DNA of 46,310 nt from Kineosporia sp. R_H_3 (GTDB lineage: Bacteria; Actinomycetota; Actinomycetes; Actinomycetales; Kineosporiaceae): positions 1 through 46,310 of the forward strand of contig NZ_MWLL01000108.1 of the NCBI RefSeq assembly GCF_002198675.1. The letters run 5' to 3'. Below are positions 16,133 to 25,099 of the stretch, in pieces. The notes under the pieces are model-generated. The model searched no databases and had not been told where the DNA came from. It worked only from the letters and a program-made list of their open reading frames with translations. Each line of letters opens with the position of its first letter. Position 1 is the stretch's first letter. The position numbers and the translations under genes were made by a program.

Positions 16133-17062
16133 GTGATCTACCAGCACCCGCTCGCGTACCTCCTCGGGCTCCAAGGCCGCGCTCTCCTGCGCGCGTTCGC
16201 CGGTGAGTACGACCGGGAGTTCACCCAGGCGCGGCTCGCAGAGGTGAGGGCCCTGCTGGACTCCGCCGACGTGCTCGGCGAAGGGGGCTCGCTGGCGGCG
16301 GTGAGCGTCTCGGACGGCTACGAGGCCTGGGCGCCGCGGTACGACGAGCCCGGCAATGCGATGGTGGACCGGGAAGGGCCGCTGGTCCGCGCGCTGCTGG
16401 ACCGGATCCTCGCCGGCGACGAGCGACGCACCGTCCTGGACGCGGCCTGCGGGACGAGGCGGCACGCCGCACACGTCGCGGCCCGCGGGCACCGTGTCAT
16501 CGGGACGGACTGCTCGGCGGCGATGCTGGCCCTGGCACGGAGCAAACTGCCCGGCGCCGAGCTCCACCAGGCGGACCTGGCGGCGGTCCCGCTCCTGGAC
16601 GCATCCGTGGACGTGGTCGTCTGCGGGCTCGCGCTCGCACACGTCCGCGACCTCGGGCCCGTGTTCATGGAGTTCGCCCGCGTCCTGCGGCCCGGTGGCC
16701 ACCTCGTCGTCTCCGACTCCCGTGGCTACATGCACGGCGGCGGCGGGTACCCGATCGTCGTCCGTGCGCCCGGCGGCGGCCTCGGGTACATCCCGTCGTG
16801 GTCCCACCCGACGAGCGCCTACCTGAAGGCCGCGCTGCCAGTCGGCTTCCAGGTGCGGCAATGCGACGAGCCGCCCTGCCCCGGCCCCCTGGTCGACGAG
16901 GCGGGAACGCCGCCCGGGGACCCGGCCCCGGTCGCGCCGTTCACGGCGCAGGACGGGCATCCCGACATCTGGAGCCTTCACTCGTGGGCCGCGGCCGCGA
17001 CCAACGCGGCGTACGACGGCAAGCCCCACTTCATCGTGTGGCACTTCCAGCTGCCGCTCTGA
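16133..17062 (+). CDS. Class I SAM-dependent methyltransferase
   Basis: 309 aa. The N-terminus IYQHPLAYLLGLQGRALLRAF and the C-terminal SLHSWAAAATNAAYDGKPHFIVWHFQL belong to a known actinobacterial methyltransferase group. Motif I reads VLDAACGTRRHAAHVA, where the third position of the usual GTGRH is Arg (codon AGG, 16457-16459). One G-to-A change from GGG would explain it, so binding of SAM may be altered. Motif II (HRVIGTDCSAAMLALAR), SVDVVVCGLALAHVRD and VLRPGGHLVVSD are intact. Start: GTG 16133, five bases after a GACGAT -10-like box; TTG 16118 is an alternative. Substrate unknown. Confidence 0.8.
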   Translation: MIYQHPLAYLLGLQGRALLRAFAGEYDREFTQARLAEVRALLDSADVLGEGGSLAAVSVSDGYEAWAPRYDEPGNAMVDREGPLVRALLDRILAGDERRTVLDAACGTRRHAAHVAARGHRVIGTDCSAAMLALARSKLPGAELHQADLAAVPLLDASVDVVVCGLALAHVRDLGPVFMEFARVLRPGGHLVVSDSRGYMHGGGGYPIVVRAPGGGLGYIPSWSHPTSAYLKAALPVGFQVRQCDEPPCPGPLVDEAGTPPGDPAPVAPFTAQDGHPDIWSLHSWAAAATNAAYDGKPHFIVWHFQLPL

Positions 17063-17081
17063 GTCCCCTCCCGGGCGCGGC

Positions 17082-17087
17082 TACGAT
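17082..17087 (+). promoter_or_regulatory. -10 box with very short leader
   Basis: TACGAT ends eight bases before the ATG at 17096 and no ribosome binding site is present, so the transcript would be leaderless or nearly so. Confidence 0.4.
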
Positions 17088-17095
17088 CCGGGGCC

Positions 17096-17917
17096 ATGAC
17101 CGCCGCAGCTCCCGCCTACGTCGTCGACCCCGCGGACGTCGAGACCTACCGCCGCGACGGGGTCGTCGTCCTGCGCGGCGTCCTCGACGAGGCCGAGGTG
17201 GAGACCGCCCGGGCGGGGGTCGAGGAGGTGCTCGCGCGACCGAGCGGGATCGCGCTCGTCGCGAGCCGGGACGACGACCCGGGGCGGTTCTTCGAGGACT
17301 TCTGCCGCTGGGGCGACGTCCCCGCGATCGGAGGCCTCGCGACGGGGTCCCGGCTGCCGTCGATCGCCGCGCAGCTCCTCGGCGGGGAGCGGGTGCGGCT
17401 CTACCACGACCACGTCCTCGTCAAGGAGGGCGGGACCCGGCAGCGCACGCCGTGGCACCAGGACCAGCCGTACTACAACGTCTCCGGGCACGGCGTCAGC
17501 GCGTGGATCCCGGTCGACCCGGTGCCCGCGGCCGGCTGCCTCGAGCTCGTCGCCGGGACCCACACCGGGCCGTGGCTCATGCCGCGCACGTTCATGACGG
17601 GGGAGGCCCGCTGGTTCCCCGACGGCACGCTCGCCGAGCTGCCCGACATCGAGGCGGACCGGGCGGCGTTCGACATCAAGCACTGGGAGCTCGCGCCGGG
17701 CGACGCGATCTGCTTCGACTTCCTCACCGTGCACGGCGCGCCGGGCTTCCCGTTCGCCGGACGCCGCCGCGTGCTGTCGCTGCGCTACCTCGCGGACGAC
17801 GCCCGGCACGCGCCGCGGCGCTGGCGGACGTCCCCGCCGTTCGAGGGTCTCGCCGACGAGCTCGCGGACGGCGCGGAGCTCGAGCACCCGCTGTTCCCGG
17901 TCGTCTGGCCGGGCTGA
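17096..17917 (+). CDS. Phytanoyl-CoA dioxygenase (PhyH)-family protein
   Basis: 273 aa, a non-heme Fe(II)/2-oxoglutarate oxygenase fold. The metal triad is visible as the HxD in TPWHQDQPYYN and the distal His in LTVHGAPGF; the 2-oxoglutarate-binding Arg is in RRRVLSLRY. Family members hydroxylate diverse substrates, including fatty acyl groups, ectoine and natural products. This sequence does not carry enough to choose between them. It stands between the methyltransferase and the glyA riboswitch with its own promoter. Confidence 0.85.
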   Translation: MTAAAPAYVVDPADVETYRRDGVVVLRGVLDEAEVETARAGVEEVLARPSGIALVASRDDDPGRFFEDFCRWGDVPAIGGLATGSRLPSIAAQLLGGERVRLYHDHVLVKEGGTRQRTPWHQDQPYYNVSGHGVSAWIPVDPVPAAGCLELVAGTHTGPWLMPRTFMTGEARWFPDGTLAELPDIEADRAAFDIKHWELAPGDAICFDFLTVHGAPGFPFAGRRRVLSLRYLADDARHAPRRWRTSPPFEGLADELADGAELEHPLFPVVWPG

Positions 17918-18009
17918 GTCCCGCCTCCGGACCGGTCAGGGGCCGGTCTCGGGCCGGTCATGATGTGGAACTCCCCGACCACCATGCGGGATCATCCCCG
18001 GCGCGTTGG

Positions 18010-18015
18010 TAGCCT
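18010..18015 (+). promoter_or_regulatory. -10 box for the riboswitch-glyA-folD transcript
   Basis: TAGCCT lies so that transcription would start near 18022, exactly where the ZTP aptamer begins. No clear -35 is seen. Confidence 0.45.
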
Positions 18016-18019
18016 GACC

Positions 18020-18095
18020 GTGCCGTGACTGGCGTCGGGTGGGTCACCACCAGGGAGCGGCAGGAGCAGTTCCTCGGGTCGTCCGCCTGGGCCCG
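18020..18095 (+). promoter_or_regulatory. ZTP (pfl) riboswitch ahead of glyA-folD
   Basis: The two conserved halves of the ZTP/pfl motif are present: CGTGACTGGCG (18024-18034) with GGGTGGGTCACCACCAGGGAGC (18037-18058), then a variable linker and CCGCCTGGGC (18083-18092). The class senses ZMP/ZTP, the purine intermediate that accumulates when 10-formyl-THF runs short, and switches on one-carbon genes. The glyA start is about 80 nt downstream. No T-rich terminator is visible, so control at translation is more likely; CTCC (18155-18158 region) could pair with the GGAG of the ribosome binding site. Confidence 0.88.
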
Positions 18096-18172
18096 CAGGT
18101 GTGAGCAGTCCACCCGAGACCGCGCGGGCGACGGACGTCGCCACGCCAGCACCTCCCCGAGGAGACCACTGC

Positions 18173-19483
18173 ATGTCCGACACCACCCAGTCCTCGCCCG
18201 TGCCTGCGTCGACGGCCGTGACGAACCGGTCGCTCGCCGAGACCGACCCGGAGCTGGCCGCCGTCCTCTCCGGTGAGCTGAGCCGCCAGCGCGGCACCCT
18301 CGAGATGATCGCGAGCGAGAACTTCGCGCCCCGCGCCGTCCTCGAGGCGCAGGGCAGCGTCCTCACGAACAAGTACGCCGAGGGCTACCCGGGCAAGCGC
18401 TACTACGGCGGCTGCGAGCAGGTCGACATCGCCGAGGACCTCGCGCGCGACCGGGTCAAGGCGCTCTACGGCGCGGCCTACGCGAACGTCCAGCCGCACT
18501 CCGGCGCGCAGGCGAACGCCGCCGCGATGCACGCGCTGATCCGGCAGGGCGACGGCATCCTCGGCCTCGAGCTCGCGCACGGCGGCCACCTCACGCACGG
18601 CATGAAGATCAACTTCAGCGGCCGGCTCTACGAGGTGTCGTCGTACGGCGTCGACCCGGCCACGTTCCGCATCGACATGGACGTCGTCCGCGCCAAGGCC
18701 CTCGAGGCCCGGCCGAAGCTCATCATCGCCGGCTGGTCGGCGTACCCGCGCCAGCTCGACTTCGCGGCGTTCCGGGCGATCGCCGACGAGGTCGGCGCGT
18801 ACTTCATGGTCGACATGGCGCACTTCTCCGGCCTCGTCGCCGCGGGCCTGCACCCGAACCCGGTGCCGCACGCGGACGTCGTCACGTCGACGACGCACAA
18901 GACGCTCGCCGGCCCGCGCGGCGGGATCATCCTCGCCGGCACCGAGGACAACGCGAAGAAGTTCCAGTCCGCGGTGTTCCCGGGGCAGCAGGGCGGCCCG
19001 CTCATGCACGTCATCGCCGCCAAGGCCGCGGCGTTCCGGATCGCCGCGACACCGGAGTTCAAGGAGCGCCAGGAGCGCACCCTGCGCGGCGCGAAGATCC
19101 TCGCCGAGCGGCTCCTCGCGGACGACGCGAAGGGGGCCGGTGTCTCCGTGCTCACCGGCGGCACCGACGTCCACCTCGTCCTCGTCGACCTGCGCGACTC
19201 CGTCCTCGACGGGCAGCAGGCCGAGGACCGGCTCCACGAGGTCGGCATCACGGTCAACCGCAACGCCGTCCCGTTCGACCCGCGCCCGCCGATGGTCACC
19301 TCCGGCCTGCGGATCGGGACGCCGGCGCTCGCGACCCGCGGCTTCGGCGACGAGCAGTTCGAGGAGGTCGCGGACGTCATCGCCTCGGCGCTGCAGCCGT
19401 CGGCCGACATCGAGACGCTCCGCAAGCGCGTCGAGCGGCTCGCCGCCGACTTCCCGCTCTACGACGGCCTCGAGGGGTGGTGA
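18173..19483 (+). CDS. glyA: Serine hydroxymethyltransferase
   Basis: 436 aa. A PLP enzyme that makes glycine and 5,10-methylene-THF from serine and THF. Landmarks are [48 protein letters not shown], the PLP lysine in [15 protein letters not shown] and [18 protein letters not shown]. The ATG at 18173 follows GAGGAG; the upstream in-frame sequence is riboswitch leader. It is controlled by the ZTP riboswitch and followed four bases later by folD, so the two are made together. It also links to the demethylation cluster on the right, which would generate methylene-THF. Confidence 0.97.
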   Translation: MSDTTQSSPVPASTAVTNRSLAETDPELAAVLSGELSRQRGTLEMIASENFAPRAVLEAQGSVLTNKYAEGYPGKRYYGGCEQVDIAEDLARDRVKALYGAAYANVQPHSGAQANAAAMHALIRQGDGILGLELAHGGHLTHGMKINFSGRLYEVSSYGVDPATFRIDMDVVRAKALEARPKLIIAGWSAYPRQLDFAAFRAIADEVGAYFMVDMAHFSGLVAAGLHPNPVPHADVVTSTTHKTLAGPRGGIILAGTEDNAKKFQSAVFPGQQGGPLMHVIAAKAAAFRIAATPEFKERQERTLRGAKILAERLLADDAKGAGVSVLTGGTDVHLVLVDLRDSVLDGQQAEDRLHEVGITVNRNAVPFDPRPPMVTSGLRIGTPALATRGFGDEQFEEVADVIASALQPSADIETLRKRVERLAADFPLYDGLEGW

Positions 19484-19487
19484 CGGC

Positions 19488-20363
19488 GTGACGGCGCAGA
19501 TCCTCGACGGCAAGGCGACCGCGGCCGCGATCAAGGCCGAGCTCGCGGTCCGGGTCGCCGCGCTCGTGGAGCGCGGCATCACCCCCGGGCTGGGCACGGT
19601 GCTCGTCGGCGACGACCCCGGCAGTCACGCGTACGTCGGCGGCAAGCACGCCGACTGCGCCGAGGTCGGGATCTCCTCGATCCGCGTCGACCTGCCGGCG
19701 ACGGCCACCCAGGGCGACGTCGAGGCGGCGGTCGCCGCCCTCAACGCCGACCCGGCGTGCACCGGCTACATCGTCCAGCTGCCGCTGCCCAAGGGCCTCG
19801 ACAGCGACCGGGTCCTCGAGCTCATGGACCCGGCCAAGGACGCCGACGGCCTGCACCCGACGAACCTCGGCCGGCTCGTGCTCAACGTCAACGCGCCGAT
19901 GGCGTCGCCGCTGCCGTGCACCCCGCGCGGCATCGTCGAGCTCCTCGAGCGCTACGACGTCCCGCTCGCCGGCGCCGAGGTGTGCGTCGTCGGCCGTGGC
20001 GTCACGGTGGGTCGCCCGCTCGGGCTGCTCCTCACCCGGCGCTCGGTCAACGCGACGGTGACGTTGTGCCACACCGGCACGAAGGACGTCGCGGAGCACG
20101 TGCGCCGCGCGGACGTCGTCGTCGCGGCGGCCGGCGTCCCCGGGGTCATCACCGGGGCGATGGTCAAGCCCGGCGCGGCCGTCCTCGACGTGGGCATCAC
20201 CCGCGTCCTCGACGACACGACGGGCAAGACCCGGCTCGTCGGCGACGTGGCACCCGACGTCCGGGAGGTCGCGGCCTGGGTCGCCCCGATGCCCGGCGGG
20301 GTCGGCCCGATGACCCGTGCCATGCTCATCTCGAACGTCGTCGAGGCCGCCGAGCGCGCCTGA
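19488..20363 (+). CDS. folD: Methylene-THF dehydrogenase / methenyl-THF cyclohydrolase
   Basis: 291 aa, bifunctional. It oxidises 5,10-methylene-THF with NADP and hydrolyses the product to 10-formyl-THF. Signatures are [17 protein letters not shown] (with the catalytic Tyr and Lys), [35 protein letters not shown] for the dinucleotide and [14 protein letters not shown] near the end. It starts at a GTG four bases after the glyA stop and uses a ribosome binding site in the glyA tail (GAGGGG). It shares the ZTP-riboswitch transcript. Confidence 0.96.
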   Translation: MTAQILDGKATAAAIKAELAVRVAALVERGITPGLGTVLVGDDPGSHAYVGGKHADCAEVGISSIRVDLPATATQGDVEAAVAALNADPACTGYIVQLPLPKGLDSDRVLELMDPAKDADGLHPTNLGRLVLNVNAPMASPLPCTPRGIVELLERYDVPLAGAEVCVVGRGVTVGRPLGLLLTRRSVNATVTLCHTGTKDVAEHVRRADVVVAAAGVPGVITGAMVKPGAAVLDVGITRVLDDTTGKTRLVGDVAPDVREVAAWVAPMPGGVGPMTRAMLISNVVEAAERA

Positions 20364-20388
20364 CGACGGCGTCGTCGACCACACCGCG

Positions 20389-20439
20389 ACCAGAACCCCG
20401 TCCGCGGCGCCGCATCGGCCCCGCAGGCGGGGTTCTGGT
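20389..20439. terminator. Terminator-like hairpin after folD
   Basis: A perfect 12-bp stem ACCAGAACCCCG / CGGGGTTCTGGT encloses a 27-nt GC-rich loop, 25 nt after the folD stop. Confidence 0.6.
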
Positions 20440-20483
20440 TGCGTCCTGGTGCTCCGGCCCCGGTCGTGCATGACGCTCGGTCG

Positions 20484-20497
20484 GCTCTTCGAAGAAC
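20484..20497. promoter_or_regulatory. 14-bp imperfect palindrome upstream of the RibD-type reductase
   Basis: GCTCTTCGAAGAAC has a perfect CTTCGAAG core. It lies in the 132-bp region between the folD terminator and the next gene and may be an operator. A second hairpin, CGTGGTC/GACCACG (20532-20554), sits just before the ribosome binding site. Confidence 0.25.
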
Positions 20498-20571
20498 TGG
20501 TACGGACGTGTCGATGAGAGCACCTCCTGTTCGTGGTCTCTCCGACGGACCACGACGACAGGAGCAGCAGC

Positions 20572-21216
20572 ATGGAACTCACGGCAACGGCATTCGTCTC
20601 GCTGGACGGCGTCATGCAGTCCCCGGGCGGCGTGCAGGAGGACCCGACCGGCGGCTTCACCCGCGGCGGCTGGGCGGCACCGTACTTCGACGACGCCGCC
20701 GGTGCCCAGATCGTCGAGTGGTTCGGGCGGGCGTCCGAGCTGCTCCTGGGCAGAGGCACCTACGAGATCTTCAAGGAGTACTGGCCGCAGGTCACGGACA
20801 CCGAGGACGTCGTCGCCCGGGCCATCAACACCCTGCCCAAGCACGTCGCCACACGCCGCGGCACCGACCTGGGCTGGGCCGGCGCGCGTGCTGTGTCCGG
20901 CGACCTCGTCACCGCCGTTCGCGGGCTCAAGGCGAACGACGCGGACGGCGAGCTCCAGGTGCACGGCAGCGTGGGACTCCTCCAGACGCTGCTCGCCGTG
21001 CACGGTCTGGTCGACGAGCTGCGGGTGCTCACCTTCCCGGTCGTCACGGGGCCCGGCAAGCGTCTGTTCGGCGACGCGGTCGCTCCCGGGGCGTGGCGGG
21101 TCACCGGCTCCTCGACCACCGGGACCGGCGTCGTCATCTGCGTCCTGCGGCCCGACGGGCCGCTGCGCAGCGGCGGGTTCGGTGTCGAGGACGGCGTCGG
21201 GGTGGTCACGACCTGA
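20572..21216 (+). CDS. Dihydrofolate-reductase-family (RibD C-terminal) protein
   Basis: 214 aa. The opening TATAFVSLDGVMQSPGG and SELLLGRGTYEIFKEYWP, then LPKHVATR, GELQVHGSVGLLQTLL, VDELRVLTFPVVTGPGKRLF are the signature of the RibD_C/DHFR-like family of small NADPH oxidoreductases. They are annotated as reductases, but the substrates of stand-alone members are mostly unknown. It is not the housekeeping folate enzyme. The ATG at 20572 has GGAG eight bases upstream; GTG 20533 is an alternative. Confidence 0.82.
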   Translation: MELTATAFVSLDGVMQSPGGVQEDPTGGFTRGGWAAPYFDDAAGAQIVEWFGRASELLLGRGTYEIFKEYWPQVTDTEDVVARAINTLPKHVATRRGTDLGWAGARAVSGDLVTAVRGLKANDADGELQVHGSVGLLQTLLAVHGLVDELRVLTFPVVTGPGKRLFGDAVAPGAWRVTGSSTTGTGVVICVLRPDGPLRSGGFGVEDGVGVVTT

Positions 21217-21300
21217 CCGCAGGGACGCGCCGGACCATGACGCCCCGGCCCGTGCCCGGAGCCGCCCTCACACGGACGCCGTCCCCGCCGTTCCCTGGGC

Positions 21301-21768
21301 ATGACACTTCGACTCGTCCCCCTGCCCGCACCCCTGCCGGACCTCGACGCCCTGCCGCCCGGCGCCGTCCGCCGCGTCGTCGCCGACGCCTCGTACGCCT
21401 TCCCGTGCCGGCGCTGCCTGCGCGACGCCGAGCCGGGGGAGGCCCTCGTGCTCCTGCCGTACGACCCGTTCCTCGGCACGAGCCCGTACCGCCAGCCCGG
21501 CCCGGTCTACGTCCACGAGCAGGTCTGCGCGCCGCGGCCCGACGACCTCGCCCTCGGCGCCGGCCGGCCCGCCCCGGACCAGCTCGCCCGGCGCCGGCTC
21601 TCCGTGCGCGCCTTCGACGCCGACCACCTCATGGTCGCCGCCGAGCTCACCGACGGCACCGCCGTCGAGGACGTCGCGCAGGCCCTGCTCGCGGACCCCG
21701 GAACCGCCTACGTCCACGTGCACAACGCCGGCCCGGGCTGCTTCGCCGTCCGCGTCGACCGGGGCTGA
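21301..21768 (+). CDS. DUF1203-domain protein
   Basis: 155 aa. The segments YAFPCRRCLRDAEPGEALVLLPYDPF, SPYRQPGPVYVHE and a C-terminal AYVHVHNAGPGCFAVRVDR match DUF1203. Conserved Cys and His residues (CRRC, VHVHN) could bind a metal. The function is not known. It follows the RibD-type gene on the same strand with an 84-nt gap and meets the M20 gene tail-to-tail. Confidence 0.8.
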   Translation: MTLRLVPLPAPLPDLDALPPGAVRRVVADASYAFPCRRCLRDAEPGEALVLLPYDPFLGTSPYRQPGPVYVHEQVCAPRPDDLALGAGRPAPDQLARRRLSVRAFDADHLMVAAELTDGTAVEDVAQALLADPGTAYVHVHNAGPGCFAVRVDRG

Positions 21769-21789
21769 GCGCCGCGGTCCCGGACGGCG

Positions 21790-23022
21790 TCAGGCGCTCG
21801 CCAGCCCCGCCAGCCGGCGCTGCGCGAGCGCCGCGTAGAAGGCCGCCCCCTGCGGGAGCACCGAGTCGTCGAACGCGGCGAGCGGGGAGTGGTTGCTCGG
21901 GGCGGTCGCGACGTCCCGGCCCGGGGCGAGCGCCCCGACGAAGAGCATCGCGCCCGGCACCTGGGCGAGCACCCGGGAGAAGTCCTCGGAGCCGGCGATC
22001 GGGTTCGGCAGCCGCACGCTCGTGCGCGATCCGAACAGGTCGTCGGCGACCCCGAACGCGAACTCCGCCTCGGCGACGTCGTTGACGGTCACCGGGTACT
22101 CCTGCGCGTACCGGACCTCCGCGGTGACGCCGTGCGCGAGCGCGACGCCCGTGCAGACCTCCTCGCACATCTGCCGGACGACCTCGCGCACCGCCGGGTC
22201 GAACGTCCGCACCGTCGCCTCGAACGTCGCGGTGTCGGGGATGATGTTGCGCTGCGTCCCGGCGTGGAAGGTGCCGACGGTGAGCACCGCGGGGGCGAAG
22301 GCGTCGACGACCCGGGTCATCCGGGCGTGCAGCGCGGTGACCATCTCGCAGGCTGCCGGCACCGGGTCGGCCGCGACGTGCGGGGACGACCCGTGCCCGC
22401 CGCGCCCGCGGACCGTGACGAACAGCCCGTCGCTCGCGGCCATGATCGGCCCGCCCCGGCCGACGACGGTGCCGCGCGGCGTCAGGTTGCTCATGACGTG
22501 CAGCGCGAACGCGGCGTCCGCCCGCCGGCCCGCCGCGTCGAGGACGCCCTCGGCGATCATGTGCCCCGCGCCGTCGTAGCCCTCCTCACCGGGCTGGAAC
22601 ATGAGGACGACGTCGCCCGCGAGGTCCGCGCGGTGCCGGGAGAGGATCCGGGCCGCGCCGACGAGCATCGCCGTGTGCAGGTCGTGCCCGCACGCGTGCA
22701 TGTGCCCGTCGACCTCGGAGCGGAACGGGACGTCGGCCTCCTCGTGCACGGGCAGCGCGTCCATGTCCCCGCGCAGCAGCACGACCGGAGGGCGCCCCGC
22801 GGCGTCGGTCCCGCCGTCCGGCCCGCCGCCCCCGCGCAGCACCGCCGTGACGGACGTCGAGGTCGTCCCCGTCGTGACTTCCAGCGGCAGCCCGGCGAGC
22901 GCCTCGAGCACGGTCGCCTGCGTCCCCGGCAGCTGCAGCCCGAGCTCGGGGCGCCTGTGCAGCCGGTGCCGGAGGTCGGCGAGGTCGTCCGCGAGGGCCG
23001 AGGCGTCGGCGAGGAGATCCAT
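21790..23022 (-). CDS. M20-family amidohydrolase (hippurate/N-acyl amino acid hydrolase type)
   Basis: 410 aa. The metal-binding pattern of the M20D branch is complete: RGDMDALPVHEEADVPF, HACGHDLHTAM, FQPGEEGYDGAGHM, ALHVMSN, and the late GSEDFSRVL plus SNHSPLAAFDD. The domain order, catalytic lobe/dimerisation lobe/catalytic lobe, is normal, with the lid segment VRGRGGHGSSPH. Such enzymes release amino acids from N-acyl or aminoacyl conjugates; the exact substrate is unknown. Its ATG at 23022 follows a GGGGG stretch. It is divergent from the acyl-CoA synthetase with a 168-bp gap. Confidence 0.9.
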   Translation of the reverse strand: MDLLADASALADDLADLRHRLHRRPELGLQLPGTQATVLEALAGLPLEVTTGTTSTSVTAVLRGGGGPDGGTDAAGRPPVVLLRGDMDALPVHEEADVPFRSEVDGHMHACGHDLHTAMLVGAARILSRHRADLAGDVVLMFQPGEEGYDGAGHMIAEGVLDAAGRRADAAFALHVMSNLTPRGTVVGRGGPIMAASDGLFVTVRGRGGHGSSPHVAADPVPAACEMVTALHARMTRVVDAFAPAVLTVGTFHAGTQRNIIPDTATFEATVRTFDPAVREVVRQMCEEVCTGVALAHGVTAEVRYAQEYPVTVNDVAEAEFAFGVADDLFGSRTSVRLPNPIAGSEDFSRVLAQVPGAMLFVGALAPGRDVATAPSNHSPLAAFDDSVLPQGAAFYAALAQRRLAGLASA

Positions 23023-23172
23023 GCCCCCAGTAGTACCGCCCCGGCGGGGGTGACGCACCAGCCACGTCCACGGGTCGCGGTGGGACCCCCAAGTCGGGCA
23101 CCATGCGTGCAGGTCCGTCGTTGTGACGTGCAGCACCCGCCCGCGCGCGAGTGACGGCGGGCTTCCCACCCT

Positions 23173-23184
23173 CTCCTGCAGGAG
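23173..23184 (+). promoter_or_regulatory. Ribosome binding site inside a perfect 12-bp palindrome
   Basis: CTCCTGCAGGAG contains the GGAGG-type binding site of the acyl-CoA synthetase, whose ATG is at 23191. A CTCC/GGAG stem with loop TGCA could hide the site from ribosomes. The stem is short, so this is tentative. Confidence 0.3.
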
Positions 23185-23190
23185 GCTCCG

Positions 23191-25041
23191 ATGACGCAGC
23201 CCGCCACCGCCGACGCACCCACCGGCCGGCCCGACCCGAGCTCGTCCGTCGCCGCGACGTTCCTCGACACCGCCCGCCGCCGGGCCGGCGCCGAGGCCTT
23301 CCGGTCGCCGACGGCGGACGGGTCCTGGTCGTCGCTGACCTGGGCCAGGACCGCCGAGCGTGCCCGTGAGCTGGGGGCCGGCTTCCTGGCCCTCGGCATC
23401 GGCGTCGAGGACCGCGTGGCCATCGCCTGCTCGACGCGGATCGAGTGGGTCCTCGCCGACCTCGGCGTCCTCGTCGCCGGCGGCGCGACGACGACCGTCT
23501 ACCCGAACACCCGCCCCGAGGACGTCGCGTTCATCCTCGCCGACTCGGGCAGCGTCGTCGTCGTCGCCGAGGACGCCGTCCAGCTCGACAAGGTGCAGTC
23601 GCACCGGGACGACCTGCCCGCCGTCCGGCACGTCGTCCTCGTCGACCCGGCCGGCGTCGACGTCGCCGGCTCCGACGGGTTCCTCCTGACCCTCGACGAC
23701 CTCGCCGAGCGCGGCCGGGAGCTCCTGGCCACGTCGCCGTCCGCCGTCGACGACCGGGTCGCGCTGCTCACCCCGCAGCACCTCGCGACGCTCATCTACA
23801 CGTCCGGGACGACGGGCAAGCCGAAGGGCGTCGAGCTCACCCACGACAACTGGCTGTACATCGGCGAGGCGACCGAGGCGATCCGGGTGCTCCACGAGGA
23901 CCACCTGCAGTTCCTCTGGCTGCCCCTGTCGCACGTGTTCGCCAAGCTCCTCGTCGCGGCGCAGGTCCGGGTCGGGTTCGCGACGGCGGTCGACGGCCGG
24001 ATCGACAAGATCGTCGAGAACCTCGCGATCATCAAGCCGACGTTCATGGCCGCGGCGCCGCGCATCTTCGAGAAGGTCCACGCCCGGGTGAACTCGACGG
24101 CCAAGGCCGAGGGCGGCGCGAAGGCGAAGATCTTCGACTGGGCGTTCGGCGTCGGCCTGGAGTGCGTGCGGCACGAGCAGGCCGGGCGGGGGGTCCCGAC
24201 CCTGCTGGGCCTGCAGCGCGCGGTCGCCGACAAGCTCGTGTTCTCGAAGATCCGCGAGCGGCTCGGCGGGCGCCTCGAGGTGCTCGTCTCGGGCAGTGCC
24301 GCGCTCGCCCCGCAGATCGCCGAGTGGTTCGCCGCCGCCGGCATGCCGATCTGCGAGGGCTACGGCATGACCGAGTGCGGCGGGGCCGCCTTCGTCAACC
24401 GCCCGGGCAAGGTCCGGATCGGCACCGTCGGCCAGGCGCTGCCGGGCACCGAGGTGAAGATCGCGGACGACGGCGAGATCCTGCTGCGCAGCCGCGGCGT
24501 CATGCGCGGCTACCACCACCTGCCCGAGCAGAGCGCGGAGATGCTCGTCGAGGACGGCTGGCTCGCGACCGGGGACGTCGGCGAGCTCGACGCGGACGGC
24601 TTCCTCAAGATCACCGACCGCAAGAAGGACCTCGTGAAGACGAGCGGCGGCAAGTACATCGCGCCGTCGGCCATCGAGGGCTCGCTCAAGGCGGCGAACC
24701 CGCTCATCGGCCAGGCCGTCGTCATCGCCGACGGCCGCAACTTCGCCTCGGTGCTCCTCACCATCGACACCGACGCGGCGACCGCGTGGGCGACGTCGAA
24801 CGGCAAGGACGTCGACGCGGTCGTCACGGGGCGCGACGAGCAGGTGCACACCGAGATCCGGACGGCGGTCGAGACGGTCAACGCGTCGCTCAACCGCTGG
24901 GAGACGGTCAAGGAGTTCCGGATCCTGTCCCGGGAGCTCACCGTCGAGTCCGGCGAGCTCACGCCGAGCCTGAAGATCAAGCGCGCCGTCGTCGTCCGCA
25001 ACCATGCGGCGGTCATCGACGAGATCTACCCGAACGGCTGA
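23191..25041 (+). CDS. Long-chain acyl-CoA synthetase (AMP-forming, FadD15-like)
   Basis: 616 aa. It activates fatty acids to CoA esters through an acyl-AMP. The P-loop LIYTSGTTGKPKG starts at residue 201; then come FLWLPLSHVFAK, the acyl-binding/A5 motif GYGMTECGG, ATGDVGELDADGFLKITDRKKDLVKTSGGKYIAPSAIE (A7-A8 hinge) and the C-terminal catalytic Lys in LTPSLKIKR. Length and motifs fit the bacterial FACL group with an N-terminal domain of about 500 residues. The start at 23191 has a clear binding site. It is read divergently from the M20 hydrolase, and exonuclease III follows it closely. Confidence 0.93.
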   Translation: MTQPATADAPTGRPDPSSSVAATFLDTARRRAGAEAFRSPTADGSWSSLTWARTAERARELGAGFLALGIGVEDRVAIACSTRIEWVLADLGVLVAGGATTTVYPNTRPEDVAFILADSGSVVVVAEDAVQLDKVQSHRDDLPAVRHVVLVDPAGVDVAGSDGFLLTLDDLAERGRELLATSPSAVDDRVALLTPQHLATLIYTSGTTGKPKGVELTHDNWLYIGEATEAIRVLHEDHLQFLWLPLSHVFAKLLVAAQVRVGFATAVDGRIDKIVENLAIIKPTFMAAAPRIFEKVHARVNSTAKAEGGAKAKIFDWAFGVGLECVRHEQAGRGVPTLLGLQRAVADKLVFSKIRERLGGRLEVLVSGSAALAPQIAEWFAAAGMPICEGYGMTECGGAAFVNRPGKVRIGTVGQALPGTEVKIADDGEILLRSRGVMRGYHHLPEQSAEMLVEDGWLATGDVGELDADGFLKITDRKKDLVKTSGGKYIAPSAIEGSLKAANPLIGQAVVIADGRNFASVLLTIDTDAATAWATSNGKDVDAVVTGRDEQVHTEIRTAVETVNASLNRWETVKEFRILSRELTVESGELTPSLKIKRAVVVRNHAAVIDEIYPNG

Positions 25042-25099
25042 CGGCGGTCGGACGGCGGTCGCGGCCGGACCTGTCGGCCGCGGCTGCCAGGATGGCCGC

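Noticed and set aside
12963-17917. P450, SDR, methyltransferase and PhyH oxygenase as a natural-product gene cluster
   Set aside because: No synthase (PKS, NRPS, terpene, RiPP) is present, the genes have separate promoters and directions, and GNAT/GGCT genes intervene.
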